The notes under the pieces were generated by a model, which was not told where the DNA came from, searched no databases, and was given only the letters and a program-made list of their open reading frames with translations. DNA of 64,000 nt from an uncultured Haliea sp. (lineage in GTDB: Bacteria > Pseudomonadota > Gammaproteobacteria > Pseudomonadales > Halieaceae), in assembly GCA_913062625.1 (NCBI GenBank), contig CAJXWP010000005.1, positions 28,949 to 92,948 of the forward strand. The letters are read 5' to 3'. Below, in pieces: positions 40,248 to 48,403 of this stretch. Each line of letters starts with the position of its first letter. Position 1 is the first letter of the stretch. The position numbers and the translations under genes were made by a program.

Positions 40248-40721
40248 ATGAAACGACTCTTTTTGCACACCATTGCCACGCTGTTTTTCGCAGTCCCGGC
40301 CCTATCCAGCACGACACTTACCCTTACTCACGGAGCAACACCTGCGCCCACCTATCTGGATGCGGGAGTGCCGGATGATTCAGTCGGTGATGTGCGAATT
40401 TGGAGGTTCAGTGCCAAGTCTTCTGATAATCAAGCCGTAATGATGGACTGGCTGATGACTACCACCGGGCATGCCCAGCACACGGCGGAGTTGGAAAGTC
40501 GTATAACACTTCCTGTGGTGTCTTTTGATAATGAAGGCAAAGACACGATCCAGCTTCAGGGCGTTGGCCTCTATCCGATTACTGGATCTACGTTAAAAAG
40601 TGACGTAACACTAGAGCGCGCTGTGATTGGAGGCACGGGGAAATATGCAGGTGCTAGTGGTACCGTGACATCTATGCATTGGTCCGATGGTTCGTGGCAG
40701 CATGTCTTTGATCTAGACTAA
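40248..40721 (+). CDS. Exported dirigent / allene-oxide-cyclase-like barrel protein
   Basis: 157 residues. A signal peptide (about 1-20, ending FAVPALS) is followed by a small all-beta protein. The segment AVIGGTGKYAGASGTVTS and the terminal DGSWQHVFDLD are typical of the dirigent/allene oxide cyclase barrel fold. In plants these proteins steer radical coupling or cyclise lipids; bacterial members are mostly uncharacterised. AGGA upstream of ATG 40248 gives a ribosome-binding site. It lies between a dioxygenase (divergent) and a ThDP decarboxylase (same strand, 150 bases on). Shared function is inference only. Confidence 0.7.
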   Translation: MKRLFLHTIATLFFAVPALSSTTLTLTHGATPAPTYLDAGVPDDSVGDVRIWRFSAKSSDNQAVMMDWLMTTTGHAQHTAELESRITLPVVSFDNEGKDTIQLQGVGLYPITGSTLKSDVTLERAVIGGTGKYAGASGTVTSMHWSDGSWQHVFDLD

Positions 40722-40871
40722 CCTGCTGCGCAGGAAGCCCTTTCGTAAGCAACCTATAGGTTCAAAAAATGTGGTTACGGTGCAATTTCGACTGCGGCCA
40801 AAAACGTGTTTTATCCCATGCCCGTGTGCTGGAATTAATTTGCAACGAGCGATACGAGAGAAGAGATTTTT

Positions 40872-42563
40872 ATGTCTAAAAGTAGCACTACCGTAGGCTC
40901 ATATCTGGCTTCGCGATTGGAGGAAATCGGCGTACAACATTACTTTACTGTTCCAGGAGATTTCAACCTCGTTTTGCTGGATCAGATGCTGAAAAATGAG
41001 AATCTCCAGATGATATCCTGCTGCAACGAACTCAATGCTGGATATGCGGCGGATGGTTATGCCAGAGCGACGGGTGGTGCGAGCGCGGTTCTGGTTACTT
41101 TTAGCGTGGGTGGTTTGAGTCTGCTTAATGCGATAGCAGGCGCTTATGCGGAAGATTTGCCTGTGATTGCGGTGTCCGGCGGTCCGAATACAAATTCAGA
41201 GGCGGAATTCGAAAGGCTGCATCACACGCTGGGCGGCCTAGATTATGATTATCCGCGCGCGATGTTTGCAAAAGTGACCGCGGAAGCCATTACTATTCGA
41301 GATCCTCGTGAAGCACCGCAACAAATCGATCATGCGATTCAGACGGCACTCCGATTTCGCAAGCCGGTCTATATAGAGATTGCGTGCAATATTGCTGCGG
41401 CCATTACGTCAGATCCCACGGCACGATCATTCGGCGGTCCGACGTCCAGTGATCCTCTATCGCTTAAGTGTGCTGTCGAAAAAGCAGCAGAGTTACTTAA
41501 TGCGGCCATCAAACCTGTTTTGGTGTCGGGTGTTAAGCTTCGTGCTTTTGGGGCAGAATCACAGTTCCTTGAACTGGCAGACGCGTCTGGTTATGCGGTT
41601 GCTGGTATGCCTAATGCAAAAGGCTTTTTTGACGAACAGCACGCACATTATATGGGAACGTATTGGGGGCCCGTAAGTTCTCCCGGCTGCGGTGAAGTTG
41701 TTGAATCTGCAGACCTGTGTCTCTTCGCCGGACCTGTTTTCAGTGACTATACAACGGCAGGACATGCAACGTTGGTCGATCCGACAAAAATGATCCAAGC
41801 CCTTCCTAATAGTGTTGTCTTTCCCAGCCAGACGTTTAGTAACGTTAAGCTGGCAGAATTTCTGGAACACCTCGCTGTAAAGTTGACGCCTAACGACGCT
41901 GCACTAATTGCCTACAAGCGGATTAAGGATGATGTCACTATGTTAAGTCCCGGTGTGCCAGAGACGCCCCTTTCGACTCGCCAATTATTCGCAAGGGTTC
42001 AGCAGATGCTGGTGCCGGAGTCTACGGTGCTGGTTGAGACGGGAGATTCTTGGTTCAACGGGATGCAACTCGAACTTCCCAAAGGATCGCGATTTGAAGT
42101 GCAAATGCAGTACGGATCGATAGGTTGGTCGGTTGGCGCCACGCTTGGTTACAGTATTGGCGCGCCAGACCGTCGGCTGATTGCTTTGATCGGCGATGGG
42201 TCTTTTCAGTTGACGGCGCAAGAAGTGTCGACGATTATTCGCTACGGACAGAATCCGATTATCTTCGTCATGAATAATGGTGGGTATACCATCGAAGTGG
42301 AAATACATGACGGTCCTTACAATACGATCAAAAATTGGAATTATGCTGATCTGGTTAAAGTGTTTAATGCAGAAGATGGTAATGGTTTGAGTTTTAAGGC
42401 GGGAACAGAGGGTGAACTCGACGAAGCCATTAAAGGGGCTGTGTCGCATGATGGTCCTGTTCTGATTGAAGTGCTGATAGATCGTGACGATTGTAACAAG
42501 AACCTTTTGGTTTGGGGCGGGCATGTCGGAAAGAACAATGGACGTCCCCCGCGATTGAGATGA
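40872..42563 (+). CDS. pdc: Pyruvate decarboxylase-type ThDP enzyme
   Basis: 563 residues, close to the Zymomonas enzyme in length and sequence style. Non-oxidative decarboxylation of a 2-oxo acid to an aldehyde is expected. Catalytic residues align with PDC: D30 (PGDFN), E53 (CNELNAGYAADGYARA), H117-H118 (RLHHTLGGLDYDY), and E475 (GGYTIEVEIHDGPYNTIKNW). The ThDP/Mg motif is GDGSFQLTAQEV with N468-N469. MGTYWGPVSSPG and ETGDSWFNGMQLELP are also PDC-like. PDC is rare in bacteria; indolepyruvate or phenylpyruvate decarboxylase is the main alternative. A nearby dioxygenase of 2-oxo acids makes an aromatic substrate possible. Confidence 0.85.
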   Translation: MSKSSTTVGSYLASRLEEIGVQHYFTVPGDFNLVLLDQMLKNENLQMISCCNELNAGYAADGYARATGGASAVLVTFSVGGLSLLNAIAGAYAEDLPVIAVSGGPNTNSEAEFERLHHTLGGLDYDYPRAMFAKVTAEAITIRDPREAPQQIDHAIQTALRFRKPVYIEIACNIAAAITSDPTARSFGGPTSSDPLSLKCAVEKAAELLNAAIKPVLVSGVKLRAFGAESQFLELADASGYAVAGMPNAKGFFDEQHAHYMGTYWGPVSSPGCGEVVESADLCLFAGPVFSDYTTAGHATLVDPTKMIQALPNSVVFPSQTFSNVKLAEFLEHLAVKLTPNDAALIAYKRIKDDVTMLSPGVPETPLSTRQLFARVQQMLVPESTVLVETGDSWFNGMQLELPKGSRFEVQMQYGSIGWSVGATLGYSIGAPDRRLIALIGDGSFQLTAQEVSTIIRYGQNPIIFVMNNGGYTIEVEIHDGPYNTIKNWNYADLVKVFNAEDGNGLSFKAGTEGELDEAIKGAVSHDGPVLIEVLIDRDDCNKNLLVWGGHVGKNNGRPPRLR

Positions 42564-42885
42564 GTGAAGATCCATGGCCGGCGCTTGGAGCTAAAGCTCC
42601 ATCTTCAGCCGGCGAAAAAACGTATCCTTGTTAGGCAGTGGCGCTACTCCTGCGATGTTTAATTGAGTACTGCGCACAGTAGTATGGTTTCTCTTCGCCT
42701 GTTTATGCCACTGCAATCGGTTCCTTGGCGGTCGAATGGGCTGTCGAGGAGAAAGCAGGCTACGTCCGCTACTATTGCAAAGATTTAATTCTTTAAGCCT
42801 AGGCCAGCAAGGCGCTGTAGTTTTTTACCGTTGGGTAATATTTTGTTATTCTTAGCATCTGACAAGTGGATATCGGAGAGCTGTT
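42564..42885. other. Intergenic region with inverted repeats and SDR-operon promoter
   Basis: 322 bases. Near the start, GGAGC-TAAA-GCTCC (42587-42600) sits between two copies of palindromic GCCGGC (42577-42582, 42608-42613), but no T run follows. A promoter candidate for the next operon is TTTACC (42824-42829), 17 bases, TATTCT (42847-42852). Nothing else is supported. Confidence 0.45.
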
Positions 42886-43647
42886 ATGGCGCAACTGACA
42901 GACAAAGTGGCTATCATTACTGGGGCTGCGCGTGGTCTTGGCCGAGCATATGCAGAGGCTATGGCACGCGAGGGCGCTGCTGTTTTTGCCTGTGACGTTA
43001 ACAGTTGTGGTGAAACAGTCGCAGCCATTACTGCGGCGGGCGGTCGGGCCGAATCTGCTGTGACGGACATTGCGAGTATGTCCAGCTGCACAGCAATGGC
43101 GGAGCAGGCGGTTAGCGTGTTTGGAAAAATTGATGTGCTGGTCAATAATGCGGCACTTTACGGAGGTCTGAAGGGTGCCCGCTTTGAGCAGCTGGAGGAA
43201 GCGCAATGGGATGCCGTGATGAACATTAACGTCAAAGGGTTGTGGCAGTGCTGTAAGGCGGTAGTCGATCCGATGCGCGCTGCCGGTGGTGGTTCAATTA
43301 TTAATATCTCGTCGCTGGCGGCGGTTTATGGCTTGCCTTACGGTATGGATTATGTGGCATCCAAGGCGGCGGTGATCGGAATGACACGCGCAATGGCTAG
43401 GGAGTTAGGTAAGGATCGAATTCGTGTGAATGCGGTAGCCCCATCGGCGGTCATGACAGAAGGTACCGAAGAGTTTTTTGGCGAGAAGCTGGAAAAAGCT
43501 AAACAGGTGATTGCCGCCGGACAGCTTATACAGCGTAATCTTCAAACAGAAGATCTGACCGGAACGATTGTCTACCTTGCATCGGATAGCAGTGCCTTCG
43601 TGACTGGGCAAACACACATGGTTGATGGCGGGTCATGGTTTCTTTAG
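42886..43647 (+). CDS. Short-chain dehydrogenase/reductase
   Basis: 253 residues, classical SDR. The nucleotide-binding motif is TGAARGLGRAYA (about 12-23), followed by NNAA. The catalytic residues are Ser in NISSLAAVYG and Tyr/Lys in YVASK. The C-terminal GQTHMVDGGSWFL is typical. GGAGAG precedes the ATG. It leads a likely operon with an acyl-CoA dehydrogenase, a CoA-transferase and a hydratase, so it probably oxidises a hydroxyacyl-CoA or a related alcohol. Substrate is unknown; FabG-like names from databases would not be informative. Confidence 0.88.
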   Translation: MAQLTDKVAIITGAARGLGRAYAEAMAREGAAVFACDVNSCGETVAAITAAGGRAESAVTDIASMSSCTAMAEQAVSVFGKIDVLVNNAALYGGLKGARFEQLEEAQWDAVMNINVKGLWQCCKAVVDPMRAAGGGSIINISSLAAVYGLPYGMDYVASKAAVIGMTRAMARELGKDRIRVNAVAPSAVMTEGTEEFFGEKLEKAKQVIAAGQLIQRNLQTEDLTGTIVYLASDSSAFVTGQTHMVDGGSWFL

Positions 43648-43680
43648 GCTCACTCAAAAAAAATTTCGAGGATACATATC

Positions 43681-44838
43681 GTGGCAATTGATCAAACCTA
43701 TCCCGAAATTCGAGCAGCGGTGTCTAGCTTGTGCTCTCAGTATCAGGGTGATTACTGGCGCAAGATGGATGCTGCCAAAGCGTACCCCACCGAATTTGTT
43801 AAGGCTCTAACGAGCGCGGGCTTTCTTTCCACGCTGATCCCAGAGCATTACGGTGGTGCGGGTCTACCGCTTGGGGCTGGCTGCGCTGTTCTTGAAGAGG
43901 TGCATCGTAGCGGCGGTAATGGGGCGGCCTGCCATGCACAAATGTACACGATGGGAACGTTATTGCGCCATGGCAGTGAAGAGCAGAAAGAGCAGTTTTT
44001 GCCGGCTATCGCTGACGGTAAGTTGCGTCTGCAAACGTTTGCGGTGACAGAGCCCGCCAGTGGTACAGATACCTCACGCATTCGCACTAACGCGGTACGT
44101 GACGGTGAGGACTATGTCATCAATGGTCAAAAGGTTTTTATTTCCCGCTCCGAGCACTCTGATCTGATGATACTGCTGGTCAGAACCAGCCCTAGAGACG
44201 AATGCGTCAAACACACCGATGGGATGTCTGTCCTGCTGGTGGATATGCGCGAAGCCGTGGGCAATGGCCTGACCATAAACCCCATTGAAACGATGATGAA
44301 TCATGCGAGCACCGAATTATTTTTTGATGATCTTAGGGTTCCTGCTCGCAACGTGATTGGTGAAGCAGGTCAGGGCTTCAAGTGTATTCTTGACGGTATG
44401 AACGCCGAACGTATTCTAATTGCCGCCGAGTGTATTGGTGATGCTCGCTGGTTTACTGCCAAGTCGGCAGACTATGCGCGTGAACGTAAGGTTTTTGACC
44501 GTCCTATCGGGGCCAACCAAGGGATTCAGTTTCCAATCGCCAAAGCGTATATCCAGACTGAGGCAGCCGCTTTGATGGTGCAGCAGGCTGCTGATTTATA
44601 TGACGCTGGCAGGCCTGCGGGGTCAGAAGCGAATATGGCAAAATTACTCGCTTCAGAGGCAGCATGGGCCGCGGGAGACACCTGTATCCAAACGCATGGC
44701 GGCTATGGATTTGCCACGGAATATGATGTCGAGCGTAAGTTTCGCGAGACTCGCCTTTACCAGATAGCGCCTATATCGACCAATCTCATTTTATCTCATG
44801 TCGCAACGCGTGACCTCCAATTGCCTCGGTCTTTTTGA
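43681..44838 (+). CDS. Acyl-CoA dehydrogenase family protein
   Basis: 385 residues from GTG 43681. Full flavin acyl-CoA dehydrogenase fold: N-terminal helical domain, beta domain (AVTEPASGTDTSRIRT, INGQKVFISRSEHSD), C-terminal helical domain (GGYGFATEYDVERKFRETR). At the place of the common catalytic Glu in YEGT there is IAPIST. A Glu does occur at E243 (GMNAERILIAAE), the position used by isovaleryl-CoA and long-chain enzymes. It is probably active with an alternative base. It overlaps the CoA-transferase by one base (TGATG). Confidence 0.9.
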   Translation: MAIDQTYPEIRAAVSSLCSQYQGDYWRKMDAAKAYPTEFVKALTSAGFLSTLIPEHYGGAGLPLGAGCAVLEEVHRSGGNGAACHAQMYTMGTLLRHGSEEQKEQFLPAIADGKLRLQTFAVTEPASGTDTSRIRTNAVRDGEDYVINGQKVFISRSEHSDLMILLVRTSPRDECVKHTDGMSVLLVDMREAVGNGLTINPIETMMNHASTELFFDDLRVPARNVIGEAGQGFKCILDGMNAERILIAAECIGDARWFTAKSADYARERKVFDRPIGANQGIQFPIAKAYIQTEAAALMVQQAADLYDAGRPAGSEANMAKLLASEAAWAAGDTCIQTHGGYGFATEYDVERKFRETRLYQIAPISTNLILSHVATRDLQLPRSF

Positions 44839-45968
44839 TGGGACTTGCACTAGAAGGTGTGCTGGTGGTCGCTTTGGAGCAGGCCGTTGCAGCGCCCTTC
44901 TGCACATCGCGTCTCGCTGACGCTGGAGCGCGGGTGATCAAAGTCGAGCGACCGGAGGGGGATTTTGCGCGAAGTTACGATCATGTAGCGGACGGTGAGA
45001 GTGCTTATTTTGTCTGGGTTAATCGTGGTAAGGAATCCCTTTGCCTCAACATTAAAGATCCGCGTGACGCAGATTTGCTCAAACGAATACTGTGTGAAGC
45101 AGACATCTTTATTCAAAATTTTGCGCCAGGCGCTGCTGCTCGAGCGGGTTTTGATGCCGATGAATTACGCCGCGCTAATCCACGCTTAATCACCGTTGAT
45201 ATCACCGGTTACGGCGCCAGTGGTCCCTACCGTGATATGAAGGCCTATGACCTCCTCGTGCAATGTGAAAGTGGTTTGGCGTCGATTACCGGAGCACCGG
45301 ATCAGCCGGGCAGGGTGGGGGTGTCTGTCTGTGATATTGCCTGTGGTATGTACGCGCATGCGGGAATACTGGAAGCGTTGATTGAGCGCCAGAGGACTGG
45401 CCTTGGCAAGGGGCTTGCAGTGTCACTGTTTGATGCCTTAGCGGACTGGATGACCGTGCCGTTGTTGCATCAGCAGTATACTGGCGTGGCGCCCCCTCGC
45501 GTGGGGCTCAACCATCCCTCCATTGCACCCTACGGGGCCTACACCTGCAAAGACGGAGCCCAGTTGGTCATCGCTATTCAAAATGAGCGTGAGTGGGTAA
45601 GCTTTTGCGATGATGTACTCGAGCATCCTACGCTGGCCGATGAGGCACAGTACCGTACTAACGTTGCGCGTTGTGCGAATCGTGCGGCATTGGACCGTAA
45701 GATCAATAATGTGTTTTCTGATGTAACGCCCCCAGAATTGCAGCGACGGCTATTGGATGCAAAAATCGCTTTCGGGGCAGTGAACTCAGTGGCGGATTTA
45801 GCGCAGCACCCGCAGCTGCGTCGCACCTCTGTCGTTACCCCTTCCGGGATCGTAGACCTGGTTGCGCCACCGGTAACAGTGAGTGGCGAGCAACTCGCAT
45901 TACGAGCGGTGCCGGGGCTAGGAGAGCATACTGATGCGATTCGTCGCGAGTACCACGATGACATATGA
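44838..45968 (+). CDS. Family III CoA-transferase (CaiB/BaiF)
   Basis: 376 residues. Family III transferases move CoA between carboxylic acids through a glutamyl/aspartyl-anhydride intermediate. The nucleophile is probably D166 in RVGVSVCDIACGMYA. The N-terminal VVALEQAVAAPFCTSRLADAGARVIKVERPEGDFAR and NRGKESLCLNIKDP motifs are diagnostic. The start ATG 44838 overlaps the acyl-CoA dehydrogenase stop. With its neighbours it would activate an organic acid before dehydrogenation and hydration. The closest named relatives by context are mesaconate/itaconate-type transferases, but the substrate is not settled. Confidence 0.9.
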   Translation: MGLALEGVLVVALEQAVAAPFCTSRLADAGARVIKVERPEGDFARSYDHVADGESAYFVWVNRGKESLCLNIKDPRDADLLKRILCEADIFIQNFAPGAAARAGFDADELRRANPRLITVDITGYGASGPYRDMKAYDLLVQCESGLASITGAPDQPGRVGVSVCDIACGMYAHAGILEALIERQRTGLGKGLAVSLFDALADWMTVPLLHQQYTGVAPPRVGLNHPSIAPYGAYTCKDGAQLVIAIQNEREWVSFCDDVLEHPTLADEAQYRTNVARCANRAALDRKINNVFSDVTPPELQRRLLDAKIAFGAVNSVADLAQHPQLRRTSVVTPSGIVDLVAPPVTVSGEQLALRAVPGLGEHTDAIRREYHDDI

Positions 45969-46001
45969 CAGTGCTATTGGCACTGTCTCGATTGATTGTG
46001 T

Positions 46002-46859
46002 ATGAGCACGGTTGATGTTGAATTCTTACAGCGCTGGGTTGGGAGTACGCAGACGCATTGTGATGTGGTATCCGTCGCGCCGGTGGTGGGGCTGTCCGCA
46101 AGCCTAGATTATCTAAGCCCTCTAGCGCGAGTCGGTGAGGCGCTGCCGCCGGCCTGGCACTGGTTGTACCTTCATGACGCTGTTGCGGCGTCAAGCCTAG
46201 CGGTTGACGGACACGCAATACGCGGTGATTTTATGCCGCCGGTGCCACTCTCGCGTCGTATGTGGGCGGGCGGTCGCCTACGTTTTTTTTCGCCTGTTAC
46301 TATCGGTGACGAAGTACGTCGGGTGTCAACTGTTGCGTCCATTACGCATAAACAGGGCCGCAGTGGCGAGTTAGTTTTTGTCACATTAAGCCACCAGATT
46401 TTCCAGCAAGACAAGTTGGCCATTGAGGAAGAGCAGGACCTGGTGTATCGCGACTTTGGTGCTGCCAATGCCGCACCAAAGCCCGCGCCAGCAAAAGCTC
46501 AGTGGTCCCGAGAAATCTGCCCAGATTCTGTGCTGCTGTTTCGGTACTCCGCACTGACGTTTAACAGTCACCGCATTCATTTTGACCGCGACTACGCGAG
46601 TCAGGTTGAGGGTTACACCTCGCTAGTGGTACATGCCCCGCTGACGGCCACACTGCTTTTAGATTTGCTCCGCCGTGAATTACCCGATAGTGCCATAAAA
46701 GAATTTGAGTTTCGCGCCATTAGACCGCTGCTCGAGGGCGCTCCATTGTCTCTTCAGGGTCGCAGGGATGATCAAGACGTGAGCTTGTGGGTTCTGGATG
46801 ATTCCGGCGCGCTGGCTATGGAGGCGAATGCGACATTAATAAGGCAAGAAGATTTCTAG
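46002..46859 (+). CDS. Mesaconyl-C4-CoA hydratase-like protein (double hotdog)
   Basis: 285 residues from ATG 46002 (TTG 45996 is an alternative). An N-terminal FAS1-type dehydratase-like half (about 5-145) is followed by a MaoC-like half with RYSALTFNSHRIHFDRDYA, the hydratase signature. This layout is that of mesaconyl-C4-CoA hydratase and itaconyl-CoA hydratase relatives. It ends the four-gene cluster and is 33 bases after the CoA-transferase. It likely adds water to an unsaturated acyl-CoA. No citramalyl-CoA lyase is adjacent, so the pathway end is unknown. Confidence 0.83.
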   Translation: MSTVDVEFLQRWVGSTQTHCDVVSVAPVVGLSASLDYLSPLARVGEALPPAWHWLYLHDAVAASSLAVDGHAIRGDFMPPVPLSRRMWAGGRLRFFSPVTIGDEVRRVSTVASITHKQGRSGELVFVTLSHQIFQQDKLAIEEEQDLVYRDFGAANAAPKPAPAKAQWSREICPDSVLLFRYSALTFNSHRIHFDRDYASQVEGYTSLVVHAPLTATLLLDLLRRELPDSAIKEFEFRAIRPLLEGAPLSLQGRRDDQDVSLWVLDDSGALAMEANATLIRQEDF

Positions 46860-47217
46860 CGGCAACGTTACTCGACCGGTTTAAAAATTCTCCGATCAAC
46901 CCCATTAATAGCACATAGCAGACGCTAATGCAGAGCCAAAGCTTTTGGTGTGCTTGCACAGCCGTGCTTTTCTCAGTAGTCGATGATCAACGAGGTGATA
47001 TGAAATAATGTAATACCATGGCATCCATAATATATATATCTAAAAAAAGCGACGCGCAATAATCTATAAAAAAAGATTTTTAAAAAAGATAAAATAATTG
47101 ATTCAGTCACTGGCGCAGAATGTAAAATGTTTGTGTGCAATAGGTCTGGTATAGTGTGGCCCTAAAGCGCAGCCTATACGAAGCGTTGCATGCGTAGTAT
47201 GTGGCGGTCGAAGAACG
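46860..47217. other. Intergenic region, partly very AT-rich
   Basis: 358 bases before the minor-pilin operon. Two small hairpins near the left end (CCAAA-GCT-TTTGG at 46936-46948; GCAC-AGCC-GTGC then TTTT at 46956-46971) may end the catabolic operon. Bases 47021-47100 are strikingly AT-rich (about four fifths by eye), unlike the surroundings. An extended -10 (TG-G-TATAGT, 47147-47155) lies 63 bases before fimT. No gene is seen. Confidence 0.45.
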
Positions 47218-47826
47218 GTGCTGAACAGTATGCAAAAAAGCAAAACTCAAGATTACGATGTGACGGCCAATGGGTTTACCCTCATTGAAATGCTAGTTGC
47301 CGTACTGATTTTGGGTGTTCTTTTACTAGTAGCGGCTCCCGGTTTTTCTGATCTTATCAGCAATAACAGGATGGTCTCCGAAGTGTATGTCCTGCGTGCT
47401 ACGCTAAATCACGCGCGTTCGGAAGCACTGGCGCGCCGCGCGCCCGTGGTGGTGTGCCCCACCACTGACGGTCTCGCTTGCGCCGACTCCAACGATTGGT
47501 CGACCGGTTATATGACCTTTGTCGATACCGACAATAACAATGTTGCCAATTCTACGGATGTTGATGAAGAAATTATTCAGTGGCAAGCTAAGCAAAGTCC
47601 TGTCGCCATACGTTTTGATAATGCCAGTAAGCGAGTGCGCTTCGGCGGGCAGGGCATCGCGCTGGGGTTTGAAGGAACCTTTACGTTCTGTGATAGCCGC
47701 GGCGCAGGGGATGCGCGCGCACTCATCCTGAACCCGGTAGGTTCGCTAAGAGGTGCTCTCGATACCGACGCTACGCCCGACGACATTGTTAATGCCTTGG
47801 ATGATGCAAATGTTGTCTGCAGTTGA
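47218..47826 (+). CDS. fimT: Type IV pilus minor pilin FimT (GspH-like)
   Basis: 202 residues. A prepilin leader ends at G|FTLIEMLVAVLILGVLLLVAAP, with Glu5 of the mature protein present. The C-terminal part is a GspH/FimT domain with several cysteines. The start is GTG 47218 or ATG 47230; both give a usable leader. Minor pilins prime pilus assembly at the inner membrane. First gene of fimT-pilV-pilW-pilX-pilY1-pilE. Confidence 0.9.
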   Translation: MLNSMQKSKTQDYDVTANGFTLIEMLVAVLILGVLLLVAAPGFSDLISNNRMVSEVYVLRATLNHARSEALARRAPVVVCPTTDGLACADSNDWSTGYMTFVDTDNNNVANSTDVDEEIIQWQAKQSPVAIRFDNASKRVRFGGQGIALGFEGTFTFCDSRGAGDARALILNPVGSLRGALDTDATPDDIVNALDDANVVCS

Positions 47827-48403
47827 AAAAAGCCATTGGGTGGGCAGCAGAGTCCAGTCAGGCTTCACCCTGATCGAGGCGCTGGTTACCGCTTTCATTC
47901 TCGCAGTGGGGATTATGGGTATTGTGAGCCTGCTGTCTATCTCCAAAGTATCCCAACATGCGTCTATACAACGCACCCGAGCGGTGGTGTTGGCCGATGA
48001 TATTCTGGAGCGTATGCGCAGGAATCCGACGGGCATGTCGGTGTACGATATTGGCCCTTCGGCCCCGTTAGGCGATGCGAGTAGGGGGGCAGCGGAACCC
48101 GTGCCTAACTGTCGCTCTGCTCCCTGTGCCGCAGACCAGCTTGCCACGCACGATCTCTGGGCCTGGGAACAATTGCTGATGACGACAGGATTGCGTAATG
48201 TGAGCGCGTGCATCGACTTTACTGCCGATGCCGATAGAGAGAATACCGGTATAGTGGATGTGGTGATCCAATGGCAGGGATTGAAAGAAACAGCGGACGC
48301 AGTCATCAGTGGAGGAACAGTCTGTGGAGTTGCAACAGACGAAGATACTACTCGACGTCAAGTTATCTTGAACAGCTATATAAGGGATGAGAAGGAATCG
48401 TGA
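47801..48403 (+). CDS. pilV: Type IV pilus minor pilin PilV
   Basis: About 200 residues from ATG 47801 (47804 and 47810 are alternatives). The prepilin site is QSG|FTLIEALVTAFILAVGIMGI. The globular part has RTRAVVLADDILERMRRNPTGM, typical of PilV, and several cysteines. The start lies inside the end of fimT, so translation is likely coupled. PilV joins the priming complex with PilW, PilX and PilE. Confidence 0.9.
   Translation: MMQMLSAVEKSHWVGSRVQSGFTLIEALVTAFILAVGIMGIVSLLSISKVSQHASIQRTRAVVLADDILERMRRNPTGMSVYDIGPSAPLGDASRGAAEPVPNCRSAPCAADQLATHDLWAWEQLLMTTGLRNVSACIDFTADADRENTGIVDVVIQWQGLKETADAVISGGTVCGVATDEDTTRRQVILNSYIRDEKES

Noticed and set aside
42577..42613. GCCGGC-flanked hairpin after the decarboxylase as a terminator
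   Set aside because: No T run follows in the transcribed direction; the A run is on the wrong strand for termination.
42672..42796. Open frame reading ...VYATAIGSLAVEWAVEEKAGYVRYYC... as a gene or remnant
   Set aside because: No start codon or ribosome-binding site, only about 37 codons, and I recognise no family.
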